From the NCBI GenBank assembly GCA_050251735.1, contig JBFWMF010000018.1, positions 12,788-76,787 on the forward strand: DNA of 64,000 bases. Direction: 5' to 3'. How positions within the stretch are numbered: position 1 is the first letter of the stretch; each line of letters opens with the position of its first letter. Positions 52,424 to 61,193 of the stretch are shown piece by piece. This DNA comes from Desulfitobacterium sp050251735. Its GTDB lineage: Bacteria; Bacillota; Desulfitobacteriia; Desulfitobacteriales; Desulfitobacteriaceae. The position numbers and the translations under genes are program-made. The notes under the pieces are model-generated. The model worked only from the letters and a program-made list of their open reading frames with translations. It did no database searches and had not been told where the DNA came from.

Positions 52424-52942
52424 GTGGAACAAGAGGCTATAAACAAAGTTATCCAAGCCCAGAACGGCGACAAAGAAGCTTTGGTTCAGCTGATTATGAG
52501 CCAAAAGCAGGATTATTACCGCTTGGCTTATGTTTATATGAAGAACCAAGTAGATGCCTTGGATACCATGGAAGATATGATTCTTAAGGTGTTTGAAAAT
52601 ATCAGGACGCTCAAAGAAGCCGAGGCCTTCTTTAGCTGGAGTAAAACAATTTTAGTGAATTGCTGTAGGCAGAACTTGCGTAAAAGGAATAAAGTCATCT
52701 TGCTCCAAGAGCTACCGGAAGAATCCTATGAAGAACCAATGAGTGTTTATGAAGAGCAAAGGGCTTTTGAAGCGCATCTCGCTAAGTTGAAGCCACACTA
52801 TCAGGAGGTTCTACGGCTGCGATTTCTTCTCGATCTGGATTATCAAACCATCGCTAATCTGTTGGAAATCCCCTTGGGTACTGTGAAATCACGAATACAC
52901 ACTGGACTACAAAAGCTTAAGCAAAGGATAGAGGTGGAGTAG
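52424..52942 (+). CDS. ECF-type RNA polymerase sigma factor
   Basis: The 172-residue sigma-70 family protein has region 2 (about 20-85, YYRLAYVYMKNQVDALDTMEDMILKVFENI) and region 4 (about 110-168, LKPHYQEVLRLRFLLDLDYQTIANLLEIPLGTVKSRIHTGL). It lacks regions 1 and 3, as ECF factors do. GTG start after gagaggtg. The next gene, 2 bases later, is a membrane protein typical of its anti-sigma partner. Confidence 0.9.
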   Translation: MEQEAINKVIQAQNGDKEALVQLIMSQKQDYYRLAYVYMKNQVDALDTMEDMILKVFENIRTLKEAEAFFSWSKTILVNCCRQNLRKRNKVILLQELPEESYEEPMSVYEEQRAFEAHLAKLKPHYQEVLRLRFLLDLDYQTIANLLEIPLGTVKSRIHTGLQKLKQRIEVE

Positions 52943-52944
52943 GG

Positions 52945-54258
52945 ATGAAGGATATCGAAGAAATGTTCGAAGCCGGCAAGGCTCAGGTGGACCGCATTCT
53001 AGTGCCCGATGAATTGGAAATAAGGCTACGCGGTGCACTGGAAAAAGCGGAGCAAAAGCCCCTGCCTTTTTATCAACGTTATACTAAGCAACTCAGGATT
53101 GCTGTGGCCCTCGTCTTTGTCCTGCTCGTTAGCTTTAATTATGAGGCTATTGCTTCCTATGGCAAGCAGCTCTTTGGTTATGACCAAGTGATGGATGGAA
53201 CTCTAAGGGAGCTGAACAATTTGGGTAAAGGTCAGCTGATCGGTAAAAGTCACACCTTTGCCAATGGGGTATCCTTAACAGTCGATTATGTGATGCTGGA
53301 TGAAAATCAACTCCTCCTTTTCTACACAGTAAAGGATCCTGCCGGGAAGGTAAATGATGCACTATCACCCTTTATGTCTCTAGAGGGATTTTTCGGAGAG
53401 AGTCAATTTCAAGGCTCCCAAGGCTTATTCAATGACGAAGAATCTGAGGTGAAAAACATTGCCAGCTTTGAACCCCCAGCTCCGTTGGCAAGGAAGCTGA
53501 CTCTTAATTTTGCCCTAGGTGACCATGGGATAAGTACTCCTGCTGAAATCACTTTTATTCTGGATAGAAATACAGCCATGGGACACACCCTAAAGAAAGA
53601 GCTGAATCAAGTGATTAAAGTGGATGAAACGAATATTACGGTTGAGTCCATCCTAGCTTCGCCTACCCAGACGGTCATTAGAGGATCGGCTCAGGGCATC
53701 ATCGGTTTAGCATTAGATACAATAAGTGGGGAGCGCTTTAGACCGCATGATTTATCCTTCAGGTTAATAGCCAATGGTATCGAAGTAGAGAAACAGGGTG
53801 GCGGAATGAGCACTGATCTGAAAGGGATCACCTTCCACAGCAATTTTAATGCGCTACCTGCCCCTTTGAATGACTTAAAGCTTGAACTGGTAAGCTTTGG
53901 TGCAGATCATGACGTGAATCAAAAGTATAAGCTTCAAACTGGCAAAGAGAATCAAACCCTAGATGTTTTAGGACAGAAAGTAGAGATTGATAAAATCGTA
54001 GTAAAAGAGCAGGAGACACTAATCACCCTTACCAGTGAAGAAAGCGTAATTTTAACCAAGGTCTATCTCATAGCTGATGGGAAGCAGATCGCCCTAGAAG
54101 AAACCATAGATGATCATTATGATAAAAGCGCTGAAGGAATCATCAAGCATCAGAGGACTTTGCGTTTCCTGGGAACGGGGGAGGGGCTTGAATTGGATAT
54201 TAAATCAATGACCTATGTGAAGGCCTATAATGAAGTAATCAATATTCCGCTCGATTAA
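52945..54258 (+). CDS. DUF4179/DUF5643 membrane protein, probable anti-sigma factor
   Basis: The 437-residue protein has a cytoplasmic N-terminal part (about 1-50), one membrane helix (IAVALVFVLLVSFNY, about 51-66), and a large outer beta-rich domain with SLTVDYVMLDENQLLLFYTVKD. The layout and order sigma gene then DUF4179 gene are common in Firmicutes, where these proteins are regarded as cell-envelope stress anti-sigma factors. No zinc-binding anti-sigma motif is visible. Confidence 0.82.
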   Translation: MKDIEEMFEAGKAQVDRILVPDELEIRLRGALEKAEQKPLPFYQRYTKQLRIAVALVFVLLVSFNYEAIASYGKQLFGYDQVMDGTLRELNNLGKGQLIGKSHTFANGVSLTVDYVMLDENQLLLFYTVKDPAGKVNDALSPFMSLEGFFGESQFQGSQGLFNDEESEVKNIASFEPPAPLARKLTLNFALGDHGISTPAEITFILDRNTAMGHTLKKELNQVIKVDETNITVESILASPTQTVIRGSAQGIIGLALDTISGERFRPHDLSFRLIANGIEVEKQGGGMSTDLKGITFHSNFNALPAPLNDLKLELVSFGADHDVNQKYKLQTGKENQTLDVLGQKVEIDKIVVKEQETLITLTSEESVILTKVYLIADGKQIALEETIDDHYDKSAEGIIKHQRTLRFLGTGEGLELDIKSMTYVKAYNEVINIPLD

Positions 54259-54288
54259 AATAAAAAGAATGTAGGGTGAAATAAAGGC

Positions 54289-54327
54289 AAAAGATCATCC
54301 CGAATTGGAGGGATGATCTTTTCTTTC
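54289..54327 (+). terminator. Terminator after the sigma/anti-sigma pair
   Basis: aaaagatcatccc pairs with gggatgatctttt around 54302-54309, with ttctttct behind. Confidence 0.85.
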
Positions 54328-54371
54328 TAAATTATGGTATAATTACACCATTAACCTGCAGGAGGTATAGT

Positions 54372-56213
54372 GTGAGCGCTCCGAAACGAATTTACGAAAA
54401 AAGAAAACACGCCTATGAAAAATTAAGTGCCAAACATACACGAACAGCGAATCAGTTAAGCAATTACCGGTTATTATCATCCCTAGTGGGCTTTACTCTT
54501 GCTGTTTTTCTCTATCTAACAGTTAGCAGTGTCTTGGGTATCTTAATGGGGGTTCTTACTCTTGTTTTTTTCCTATATCTTGCATCCCAACATCGTCAGG
54601 TTCGTGCCCAATTACGATTTGCAGAGATTCTCGCAGATATTAACCAAAAGGGTCTGAAACGCCTCACAGTTGAGTGGGTGAATTTTAACGATACAGGAGC
54701 AGATTTTAAGGATGACAAGCATCCCTATGCTTCTGATCTTGATCTCTTTGGTCAGGCTTCCATTTTCCAATGGATTAATTCAGCCCGTTCTCCTTTGGGC
54801 AGAAAGGCATTGAGCCGTACTCTAAAAAACTCTCAGCATAGTCATGGGGAAATTGCCAAGCGGCAAGCAGCAATCACTGAATTAGGCGAAGCTATAGGAT
54901 GGCGTCAACGGTTTGAAGCGGAAGGAGCGGTTGTAACTGATCGATTCCAAGCTACCGAAGCCTTTATCCAGTGGGCAGAGGAAAGAGAAGAGGGTTATTT
55001 GCAGCCTAATCTCAAGCTAGGAGTGACCGTGCTACCGACGATCACCTGCGTCTTGACTGCTTTTTACCTTTATGGAGGATGGATCCCTTGGCAAGTCGTG
55101 GCTTTGCTAATTGGTACCCAAATCCTCCTGCTCCAATTGTATGGCAAAGAGCGTTCAAAAGTGCTATCGATGGTCTATAAGCACGAAGCAAGCCTGAAGA
55201 CCTACTCCGAAATGTTGAGACAGGTGGAAAAGAAGAAATTTCATTCTGAAGAGCTTAATAGACTGCAGAGTCTTTTACGCGATAAAGAAGGGCATTCTGC
55301 ACACCGCCAAATTCAGAAGTTATCTAGGCTTGTCGAGCGCATCTCTAATCGCGATAATGCTATGTTTATAGCCATTAATATTCTTACCCTCTGGGACTAT
55401 CATTGTATGATTGCCCTTGAAGAATGGAAACGCAAGTCGGGCAAATTGCTGAAGACCTGGTTAGAGGTTATCGCAGAGATGGAAGCATTAGCAAGCCTCG
55501 CTAATATTTCCTTCGAAAATCCTCACTGGGTCATGCCTGAAGTTGTGGAAAGCATTGATACGGAAAAGATCGGGAACCATGACTGGCAGGGAGTGTCTTC
55601 CCGCAAGCTAGGCCATCCTTTGCTCACCGTTAAACGGGTAACTAATGACTTTACCCTTCAGGAACCGGCAGGTATTGTGTTGATTACTGGATCCAATATG
55701 TCGGGAAAAAGCACCTTCTTGCGCACTGTTGGCACGAACTTACTTCTAGCCTATACAGGTGCTCCTGTCTGTGCAGAGTACTTCCGTTGCTCAGTTTTCC
55801 AACTCTGGACGTGTATGCGGGTTAGCGATAATCTAGAGCAAAGTATATCCTCTTTCTATGCCGAAATTCTTAGAATCAAGGAGATTGTGGAGGCTGCGAA
55901 GAAGGAGAAATCCGTATTCTTTTTGCTGGATGAGATTTTTAAAGGGACCAATTCCCACGACCGCCATCAGGGGGCCATTGCTCTGATTCAACAACTGCAA
56001 AAAGATGGGGCTATGGGACTTGTCTCCACCCACGATTTGGAACTGGGTGACCTCGAGAAGCAAAGTAACAGTAGAATCAAAAATTATCACTTTCGAGAGC
56101 ATTATCAAGACAGTGAGATATTCTTTGACTATAAGCTTAGGGAGGGAATATCTACCACTCGCAATGCCCTCTACTTAATTCGATTAGCGGGCATAGATGT
56201 TAAGGAAAATTAA
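54372..56213 (+). CDS. Membrane-anchored MutS-family ATPase
   Basis: The 613-residue protein has two N-terminal helices (LLSSLVGFTLAVFLYL, LGILMGVLTLVFFLYLA, about 38-75), a second pair near 210-255, then a MutS domain V ATPase. Walker A is GSNMSGKSTFL (about 440), FYAEILRIKEIV, Walker B FFLLDEIFKGTNSHDR, and STHDLEL. There is no mismatch-binding N-terminus, so mismatch repair is unlikely; the function of this Firmicutes group is unknown. GTG start after caggaggt. Confidence 0.82.
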   Translation: MSAPKRIYEKRKHAYEKLSAKHTRTANQLSNYRLLSSLVGFTLAVFLYLTVSSVLGILMGVLTLVFFLYLASQHRQVRAQLRFAEILADINQKGLKRLTVEWVNFNDTGADFKDDKHPYASDLDLFGQASIFQWINSARSPLGRKALSRTLKNSQHSHGEIAKRQAAITELGEAIGWRQRFEAEGAVVTDRFQATEAFIQWAEEREEGYLQPNLKLGVTVLPTITCVLTAFYLYGGWIPWQVVALLIGTQILLLQLYGKERSKVLSMVYKHEASLKTYSEMLRQVEKKKFHSEELNRLQSLLRDKEGHSAHRQIQKLSRLVERISNRDNAMFIAINILTLWDYHCMIALEEWKRKSGKLLKTWLEVIAEMEALASLANISFENPHWVMPEVVESIDTEKIGNHDWQGVSSRKLGHPLLTVKRVTNDFTLQEPAGIVLITGSNMSGKSTFLRTVGTNLLLAYTGAPVCAEYFRCSVFQLWTCMRVSDNLEQSISSFYAEILRIKEIVEAAKKEKSVFFLLDEIFKGTNSHDRHQGAIALIQQLQKDGAMGLVSTHDLELGDLEKQSNSRIKNYHFREHYQDSEIFFDYKLREGISTTRNALYLIRLAGIDVKEN

Positions 56214-56299
56214 ATTTTGACAAAAATAAAAAGTAATAAAAAAGTCATAAGAAAGATAAAGGATGCAGACGTGGTCTGCACGAATTGGAGGAAACACGA

Positions 56300-57508
56300 A
56301 TGGATGTGTTTGTAGCCCGCCAGCCAATTCTTAATCCGCAGGGGAAAGTCTTTGCCTATGAGCTTTTATTTAGAGAAGGCATGGACAATTATTTTAAAAA
56401 TGCCAACGGAGATTTAGCTACGAGTTCGGTTATCTCCAGTAGCTTTTTTCTTATGGATATCAACAGGCTTACGATGGGTAAGCCAGCCTTTATTAACTTT
56501 ACCGCCAATTTGCTTAAAGAAGGAATGGCGACCTTACTTCCTAAGAACCAAGTTGTTATTGAAATTCTTGAAACTGTAGACCCTGATCCGGAAATCATTG
56601 CCGCCTGTAAGCATCTGAAAGCCCAGGGGTACCAATTAGCTCTAGATGATTTTATTTTTCGACCGGACTACCGTTCTTTAATCGAGCTTGCAAATATTAT
56701 TAAAGTGGACTTCCAGGCTACTGAACGAATGGAGCTTCAGGCCTTAATTCGACGTCTTCGTGAATTAAATATTCAGTTTCTAGCCGAGAAAGTCGAGACG
56801 CTTGAAGAATATGAAGTAGCAAGAACTATCGGCTATGGCTTATTTCAAGGCTATTTTTTCAGCAAACCAAGTATTGTCCAGAGCAAAGATATCTCTTCAA
56901 GCAAGATGAACTATCTTAGATTATTGCAGAGGGTCCACTCTCCTTTCCTTGAGGTAGAAGAACTCGAAAGAATTATCAAAGGAGATGTCTCTCTTACGTA
57001 TAAATTATTAAAGTTTATTAACTCCTCAGCCTTTGGCTTCCAATCCAAGATTTCCTCCATTAAGCAAGCCTTGGTTTTATTAGGGCCTAAAGAAGTTAAA
57101 AAATGGGCTTCCATCATTGTGATGGGTAATATCACAGACGGAAAACCTGATGCACTAGCCATTCAATCCTATGTGAGAGCAAGTTTCTCAGAAAAACTAG
57201 CATCGACAGTCGGTCTTATAGGTCAGGGTTCAAATGCTTTCTTATTGGGGCTCTTTTCCTTAATCGACGCATGTCTCGACCGTCCCCTACCGGAAATTCT
57301 TAAGGATCTGCCTATCGAAGAATCAGTTAAGAATGCCCTTTTAGGACGACCCAGTAGATTTCGTAATTTACTAGATTTTATCATAGCTTATGAGCAAGGA
57401 AATTGGCCTGTAGTGAATCGATTCATTAGTGAGTTTAAAATTGATGAAGAATTCGTTCCTCAGTATTACTTAAAAGCTTTACAGGAAGCCAGTGAAATAT
57501 ATCAATAA
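56300..57508 (+). CDS. EAL-HDOD signalling protein (YuxH type)
   Basis: The 402-residue protein has FVARQPILNPQGKVFAYELLFREG at the start of an EAL-like domain (about 1-200), LALDDFIF and IIKVDF, and an HDOD domain (about 205-395, LEELERIIKGDVSLTYKLLKFINSSAF). The usual ELL replaces the full EAL metal motif, so it probably binds rather than degrades c-di-GMP. ATG at 56300 after ggagg; a TTG at 56285 overlaps that site. Confidence 0.85.
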   Translation: MDVFVARQPILNPQGKVFAYELLFREGMDNYFKNANGDLATSSVISSSFFLMDINRLTMGKPAFINFTANLLKEGMATLLPKNQVVIEILETVDPDPEIIAACKHLKAQGYQLALDDFIFRPDYRSLIELANIIKVDFQATERMELQALIRRLRELNIQFLAEKVETLEEYEVARTIGYGLFQGYFFSKPSIVQSKDISSSKMNYLRLLQRVHSPFLEVEELERIIKGDVSLTYKLLKFINSSAFGFQSKISSIKQALVLLGPKEVKKWASIIVMGNITDGKPDALAIQSYVRASFSEKLASTVGLIGQGSNAFLLGLFSLIDACLDRPLPEILKDLPIEESVKNALLGRPSRFRNLLDFIIAYEQGNWPVVNRFISEFKIDEEFVPQYYLKALQEASEIYQ

Positions 57509-57524
57509 GCATAACCATATAAAT

Positions 57525-57560
57525 GAGTGAGAATCCGCGGGATCTGTTCTGCGGATTCTT
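57525..57560 (+). terminator. Terminator after the EAL-HDOD gene
   Basis: agaatccgc (57526-57534) pairs with gcggattct, then ttatta. Confidence 0.8.
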
Positions 57561-57702
57561 TATTACATACTAGAATTTCATGGAGTATAGGCTGCACCAC
57601 TGATGAATGGGAAATTTCCTTAGATTATGATAAATTGCTTGGAATAGGATACAGGAAAGATAGATGCTTTCGATATACTCGTACTTGAAGGAGGGAAGAT
57701 GA

Positions 57703-58452
57703 ATGATAAAAATCCTTTTGGTGGAGGACGACCTGCAAATACAGGAGATCATAGGGGACTATTTCTCTGAAAAAAGCGCCGGTGAAATCGAGTTAGACTG
57801 TGCGGCAAACGGAACCGATGGATTGTATTCTGCACGAGAAAAGGACTATGATCTGGTACTGCTGGATGTGATGCTACCGGAAGTTGATGGTTTTACTATT
57901 TGTCGGGAACTCAGACGACATAGCGACGTGCCTATAATATTTCTGACGGCCCGCCAGGCAGAGGTGGATAGACTTCACGGTTACGGCCTTGGAGGTGACG
58001 ACTATATGGTCAAACCCTTTTCCTTGGCGGAGCTCTATGCCAAGGCCAACTCTTTGATCCGTCGGGCCAAGGGTATGGTGCGGGATGACCAAATGACCGT
58101 GGGGAGAATCAGCCTTGATCCTTACCGACATACTGCTTCCGTAGACGAAAGAGAGATTGAGTTGGCCCCGAAAGAATATGCACTTTTAAAGCTGCTTATG
58201 GAGAATGCCGGAAAGATTGTCACTCGGGAGACCTTGCTGGTGAGGATATGGGGTTATGATTTTGATGGCAACGACCGGGTAGTAGACAATCATATAAAAA
58301 AGCTTCGGCAGGCTCTGGGGGAAGGGGCAGTAGGCAGTAGCTCAGGTTCCGGCCTTGGTCTTTCCATTGTTCGCTCGATCTTTGACCTTCATGGATTCAA
58401 ATATGGTGCAGAAAATGCCGAGACAGGGGTGTGTTTCTGGTTTGAATGGTGA
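57703..58452 (+). CDS. OmpR-family response regulator fused to the tail of a histidine kinase
   Basis: The 249-residue protein has a receiver domain (1-120, phosphorylation Asp55 in LVLLDVMLPE) and a winged-helix domain (about 130-205, with VVDNHIKKLRQALGE). It should end with the beta-hairpin of the wing, but after residue 207 the sequence becomes GSSSGSGLGLSIVRSIFDLHG, the G2 box and last strands of a HATPase kinase domain. An in-frame deletion between tandem regulator and kinase genes explains it. DNA binding may be damaged. Confidence 0.85.
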   Translation: MIKILLVEDDLQIQEIIGDYFSEKSAGEIELDCAANGTDGLYSAREKDYDLVLLDVMLPEVDGFTICRELRRHSDVPIIFLTARQAEVDRLHGYGLGGDDYMVKPFSLAELYAKANSLIRRAKGMVRDDQMTVGRISLDPYRHTASVDEREIELAPKEYALLKLLMENAGKIVTRETLLVRIWGYDFDGNDRVVDNHIKKLRQALGEGAVGSSSGSGLGLSIVRSIFDLHGFKYGAENAETGVCFWFEW

Positions 58453-58488
58453 AGAAATGGATATTTCCCATTCTATCAACACATTCTA

Positions 58489-58517
58489 TCGACAAGTGGA
58501 TTCAGCGGTAGTATAAT
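58489..58517 (+). promoter_or_regulatory. Promoter of the Phd/ParE-like pair
   Basis: TCGACA (58489-58494), a 17-base spacer, TATAAT (58512-58517). Confidence 0.7.
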
Positions 58518-58567
58518 AAGCATACAATAAGGATATATTATTGCTACCAAAAGAGGTGGTTTGCACG

Positions 58568-58852
58568 ATGAATATTAAGCCTTCCGCAGCAATACGCAAA
58601 AACTATAATGAGATTTCCGAACTGTGCAAGCGGTCAGGAGAACCGGTTTATCTTACGAAAAACGGAGAAGGGGATCTCGTGGTTATGGATATAGGGACCT
58701 TTGCAAGAAGGGAAAGTATGCTAAGACTACGGGAAAATCTGGTTGTCTCAGAGGAAGGCAGGCTGAACGGAAAACCAGGTCATTCCATTAACGAGGTATC
58801 TGCTATGATGGAAGCAGCAATCCGAGAGGTACTAGATGGTCGGAGAAAATAA
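58568..58852 (+). CDS. Phd/YefM-family antitoxin
   Basis: The 94-residue protein starts MNIKPSAAIRKNYNEISELCKRSGEPVYLTKNGEGDLVVMD, the DNA-binding fold of the Phd/YefM family. It ends with a helical region that wraps the toxin. ATG at 58568 after aagaggtgg. It represses its own promoter in known systems and overlaps the toxin gene by 17 bases. Confidence 0.88.
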   Translation: MNIKPSAAIRKNYNEISELCKRSGEPVYLTKNGEGDLVVMDIGTFARRESMLRLRENLVVSEEGRLNGKPGHSINEVSAMMEAAIREVLDGRRK

Positions 58853-59153
58853 ACGGTACATCGTAGTAATTTCCGATGAGGCCGCGCAAATGCTGGTATC
58901 ACATGCACGGTTTCTGGCACAGGTTAGTGAGCATGCAGCAATGCGGTTAATTCAAACCTTTGAGGTAAAGGCCAAGTCATTGGAACAGTTCCCCGAAAGA
59001 AATTCATGGCTGGTTGACCCGCTGATTCCATCAGGTAAATTCCGAAAGCTTTTGTTGGAGAAAAGGTATTTATTAGTCTATCAGATCAAGGGAAATACCG
59101 TATATATAGATGCAGTTGTAGACACCCGCCAGGATTATGGCTGGTTACTATAG
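58836..59153 (+). CDS. RelE/ParE-family toxin
   Basis: The 105-residue toxin fold has YIVVISDEAAQMLVSHARFLAQ (two helices), then PSGKFRKLLLEKRYLLVYQIKGNTVYIDAVVDTRQD, the beta-sheet with basic residues typical of ParE-type proteins. Whether it cuts mRNA or poisons gyrase cannot be told. It needs the upstream antitoxin. Confidence 0.85.
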   Translation: MVGENKRYIVVISDEAAQMLVSHARFLAQVSEHAAMRLIQTFEVKAKSLEQFPERNSWLVDPLIPSGKFRKLLLEKRYLLVYQIKGNTVYIDAVVDTRQDYGWLL

Positions 59154-59250
59154 CTAGATCAACAATAGAAATCGATGTTATTTTAACCACCGCGTACTAA
59201 TTTGTGAATTTAGTGAGGGTGGGATTGGGGAAACTTGAGATTAATAAGAA

Positions 59251-59273
59251 AAGATCGGATGTGCTCCGATCTT
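59251..59273 (-). terminator. Minus-strand terminator of the small gene at 59272
   Basis: On the minus strand aagatcgga pairs with tccgatctt, followed by ttctta. It overlaps the stop codon. Confidence 0.7.
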
Positions 59274-59385
59274 ACTTTTGTTTAGTTGCCTTATCGATAT
59301 AGCGATCTGATTTGTTGGGGCTTTGAGCCTTATCATCGGCATTGGGGGCATGGGTACGAGATTTGTCCGTTTGTTTGTCTGACAT
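59272..59385 (-). CDS. Small hydrophilic 37-residue protein
   Basis: The minus strand encodes MSDKQTDKSRTHAPNADDKA followed by a Ser/Lys/Asp-rich end, no hydrophobic residues to speak of, and no Cys or Trp. A clear ggaggt site lies 8-10 bases before the ATG, and a terminator overlaps the stop, which makes a gene likely. Composition suggests an unfolded, very soluble peptide. I do not recognise it, though it looks like the small acid-rich peptides of spore formers. Confidence 0.6.
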   Translation of the reverse strand: MSDKQTDKSRTHAPNADDKAQSPNKSDRYIDKATKQK

Positions 59386-59548
59386 AATTACTAACCTCCT
59401 GTCTTCGTCTTTTAAGTTTTCCCTGAATCGTGCTAAACATGTAAACCTTTTGATTTGGTTATATATTTAGGTCCTCGTAATTAGTTTAATTTTGATTACA
59501 ATGGTGTTTACTTGGATACACTGTAAACAACAAACTGAATTTGACGCA

Positions 59549-59577
59549 TTGACAAATTAGTTTTCACTCGTTAAGAT
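59549..59577 (+). promoter_or_regulatory. Promoter of the T-box leader
   Basis: TTGACA (59549-59554), a 17-base spacer, TAAGAT (59572-59577), about 80 bases before the leader stem I. Confidence 0.65.
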
Positions 59578-59654
59578 ATTATAATATAACACTTTTACAT
59601 ATTCCGAACACTAATGATTGACAGCATATAGAAACTTGATTTTCTGAATTAATT

Positions 59655-59870
59655 CTTGGGAAGAGACTGTGCAACATCTCTCAGCAGGGAAGGCTAGCCT
59701 GGACTGAAACTAGCCTGGGAGACGCTTAGGAGGACACCCCAAGAACAGAAATGACGGCGTTTGGTCTCGTTATGGACTGCAAAGTGGGCGGATATTTTGA
59801 GTCCGTCAATAAGGGTGGCACCACGGGAGCTCTCGTCCCTTGCTTAATAGCAAGGGAGGGGGCTTTTTTA
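59655..59870 (+). ncRNA. T-box leader of hisS-aspS
   Basis: The conserved T-box core aagggtggcaccacggg is at about 59811-59827, then a terminator stem (cccttgc with gcaaggg) and a T-run (59864-59870). Stem I closes with ttcttggg near 59657 and ccccaagaa near 59737-59745. On its 3' side, gag-GAC-a at 59730-59736 is in the specifier position, naming Asp (GAC at 59733-59735); the shift CAC for His is less fitting since the next base is not a purine. Uncharged tRNA would allow read-through. Confidence 0.85.
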
Positions 59871-59915
59871 TTTTAGGTCTTCCTTACTTTATACGATTGG
59901 AAGGAGTATGAAAAT

Positions 59916-61193
59916 ATGGCCATTCAGCGTCCGAAAGGAACCCAAGATCTACTGCCAGGAGTTGTGGAACAATGGCAAGGACTTGAAGAGCAAATACGCA
60001 AGATCTGTAAGGAATATGGATACCAAGAAATCCGTACTCCGATGTTTGAAGCCACAGAGCTGTTTCAACGGGGAGTTGGGGAAACCACAGATATTGTCAA
60101 TAAAGAAATGTACACCTTCCTCGATAAAGGAGACCGTTCGATCACCTTGCGTCCAGAGGGAACAGCCTCTGTCTGTCGGGCTTATGTGGAGAACAAACTC
60201 TATGGCGGGCCCCAACCTGTCAAGCTCTACTATATCGGTCCCATGTTTCGCTATGAACGGCCTCAATCAGGTCGATTCCGGCAGTTTCACCAGTTTGGCG
60301 TTGAAGTCTTGGGAGCGGACAAACCCATGGTGGACGCGGAAGTTATCACTCTGGTGTGGGATCTATACAGCCGACTGGGCTTGAAGGGCCTCGAGGTTCA
60401 TGTGAACTCCGTTGGGTGCCCAAGTTGCCGCCCTGAGCATAAGCGGAAGCTCCAAGAATTTCTTGAGCCGCACAAAGAAGAGCTCTGTAAAGATTGTCAG
60501 TCCCGCTTTGAGAAGAATCCTTTGCGGATCTTAGATTGCAAGAATCCCACCTGCCAAGAAATCACCCAGGGAGCTCCAACTACTTTGGATGTCCTGTGTG
60601 AGGACTGTGCGGGGCACTTTGCGGAACTGAAAAGTTTGCTGACGGCAGCTGAGGTTGTTTATAAGGTGAATCCCCGCCTTGTCAGAGGCCTAGATTATTA
60701 CCGTAAGACTGCCTTTGAGGTTTTGGTAGAGGATATTGGCGCTCAAAGCGCAATCTGCGGCGGTGGCCGCTATGACGGATTGGTTCAAGAAGTCGGCGGA
60801 CCCCAAACACCTGGCATAGGTTTCGCCATGGGGATGGAGCGAGTCCTCGCCGCCCTGAAGCTCTCGAAAGAACATCAAGATGAGAACATCAAAGAATTTT
60901 TAATGCTTGTGGCTCTGGGGGAAAAAGCTCAAAGTGAAGGCTTTGCTATCATCAGCCGCTTGCGGAAAAAAGGTCTGCCTGTAAGCATCGACCTCCTAGG
61001 CCGGAGTCTCAAAGCTCAGCTGAAGGCCGCGGACCGAGTCCAAGCCAAGTATGCTGCTATTCTCGGGGAAGAAGAGCTTAACAAAGGAATCATCATTTTA
61101 CGCAATCTCAGATTAGGAGAGCAGGAAGAGATTTCGCTAGCAGAATTTGAAGAGCAAGTGTTGAAGCAATATAAGGAGGATGGAATCGAATGA
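59916..61193 (+). CDS. hisS: Histidyl-tRNA synthetase
   Basis: The 425-residue class II synthetase starts AIQRPKGTQDLLPG. Motif 2 is MFRYERPQSGRFRQFHQFG (about 110-128), the His-binding VRGLDYYRKTAFEV (about 255), and motif 3 GIGFAMGMERV. The C-terminal anticodon domain follows. ATG after ggaaggagtatg. It overlaps aspS by 4 bases. Confidence 0.97.
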   Translation: MAIQRPKGTQDLLPGVVEQWQGLEEQIRKICKEYGYQEIRTPMFEATELFQRGVGETTDIVNKEMYTFLDKGDRSITLRPEGTASVCRAYVENKLYGGPQPVKLYYIGPMFRYERPQSGRFRQFHQFGVEVLGADKPMVDAEVITLVWDLYSRLGLKGLEVHVNSVGCPSCRPEHKRKLQEFLEPHKEELCKDCQSRFEKNPLRILDCKNPTCQEITQGAPTTLDVLCEDCAGHFAELKSLLTAAEVVYKVNPRLVRGLDYYRKTAFEVLVEDIGAQSAICGGGRYDGLVQEVGGPQTPGIGFAMGMERVLAALKLSKEHQDENIKEFLMLVALGEKAQSEGFAIISRLRKKGLPVSIDLLGRSLKAQLKAADRVQAKYAAILGEEELNKGIIILRNLRLGEQEEISLAEFEEQVLKQYKEDGIE

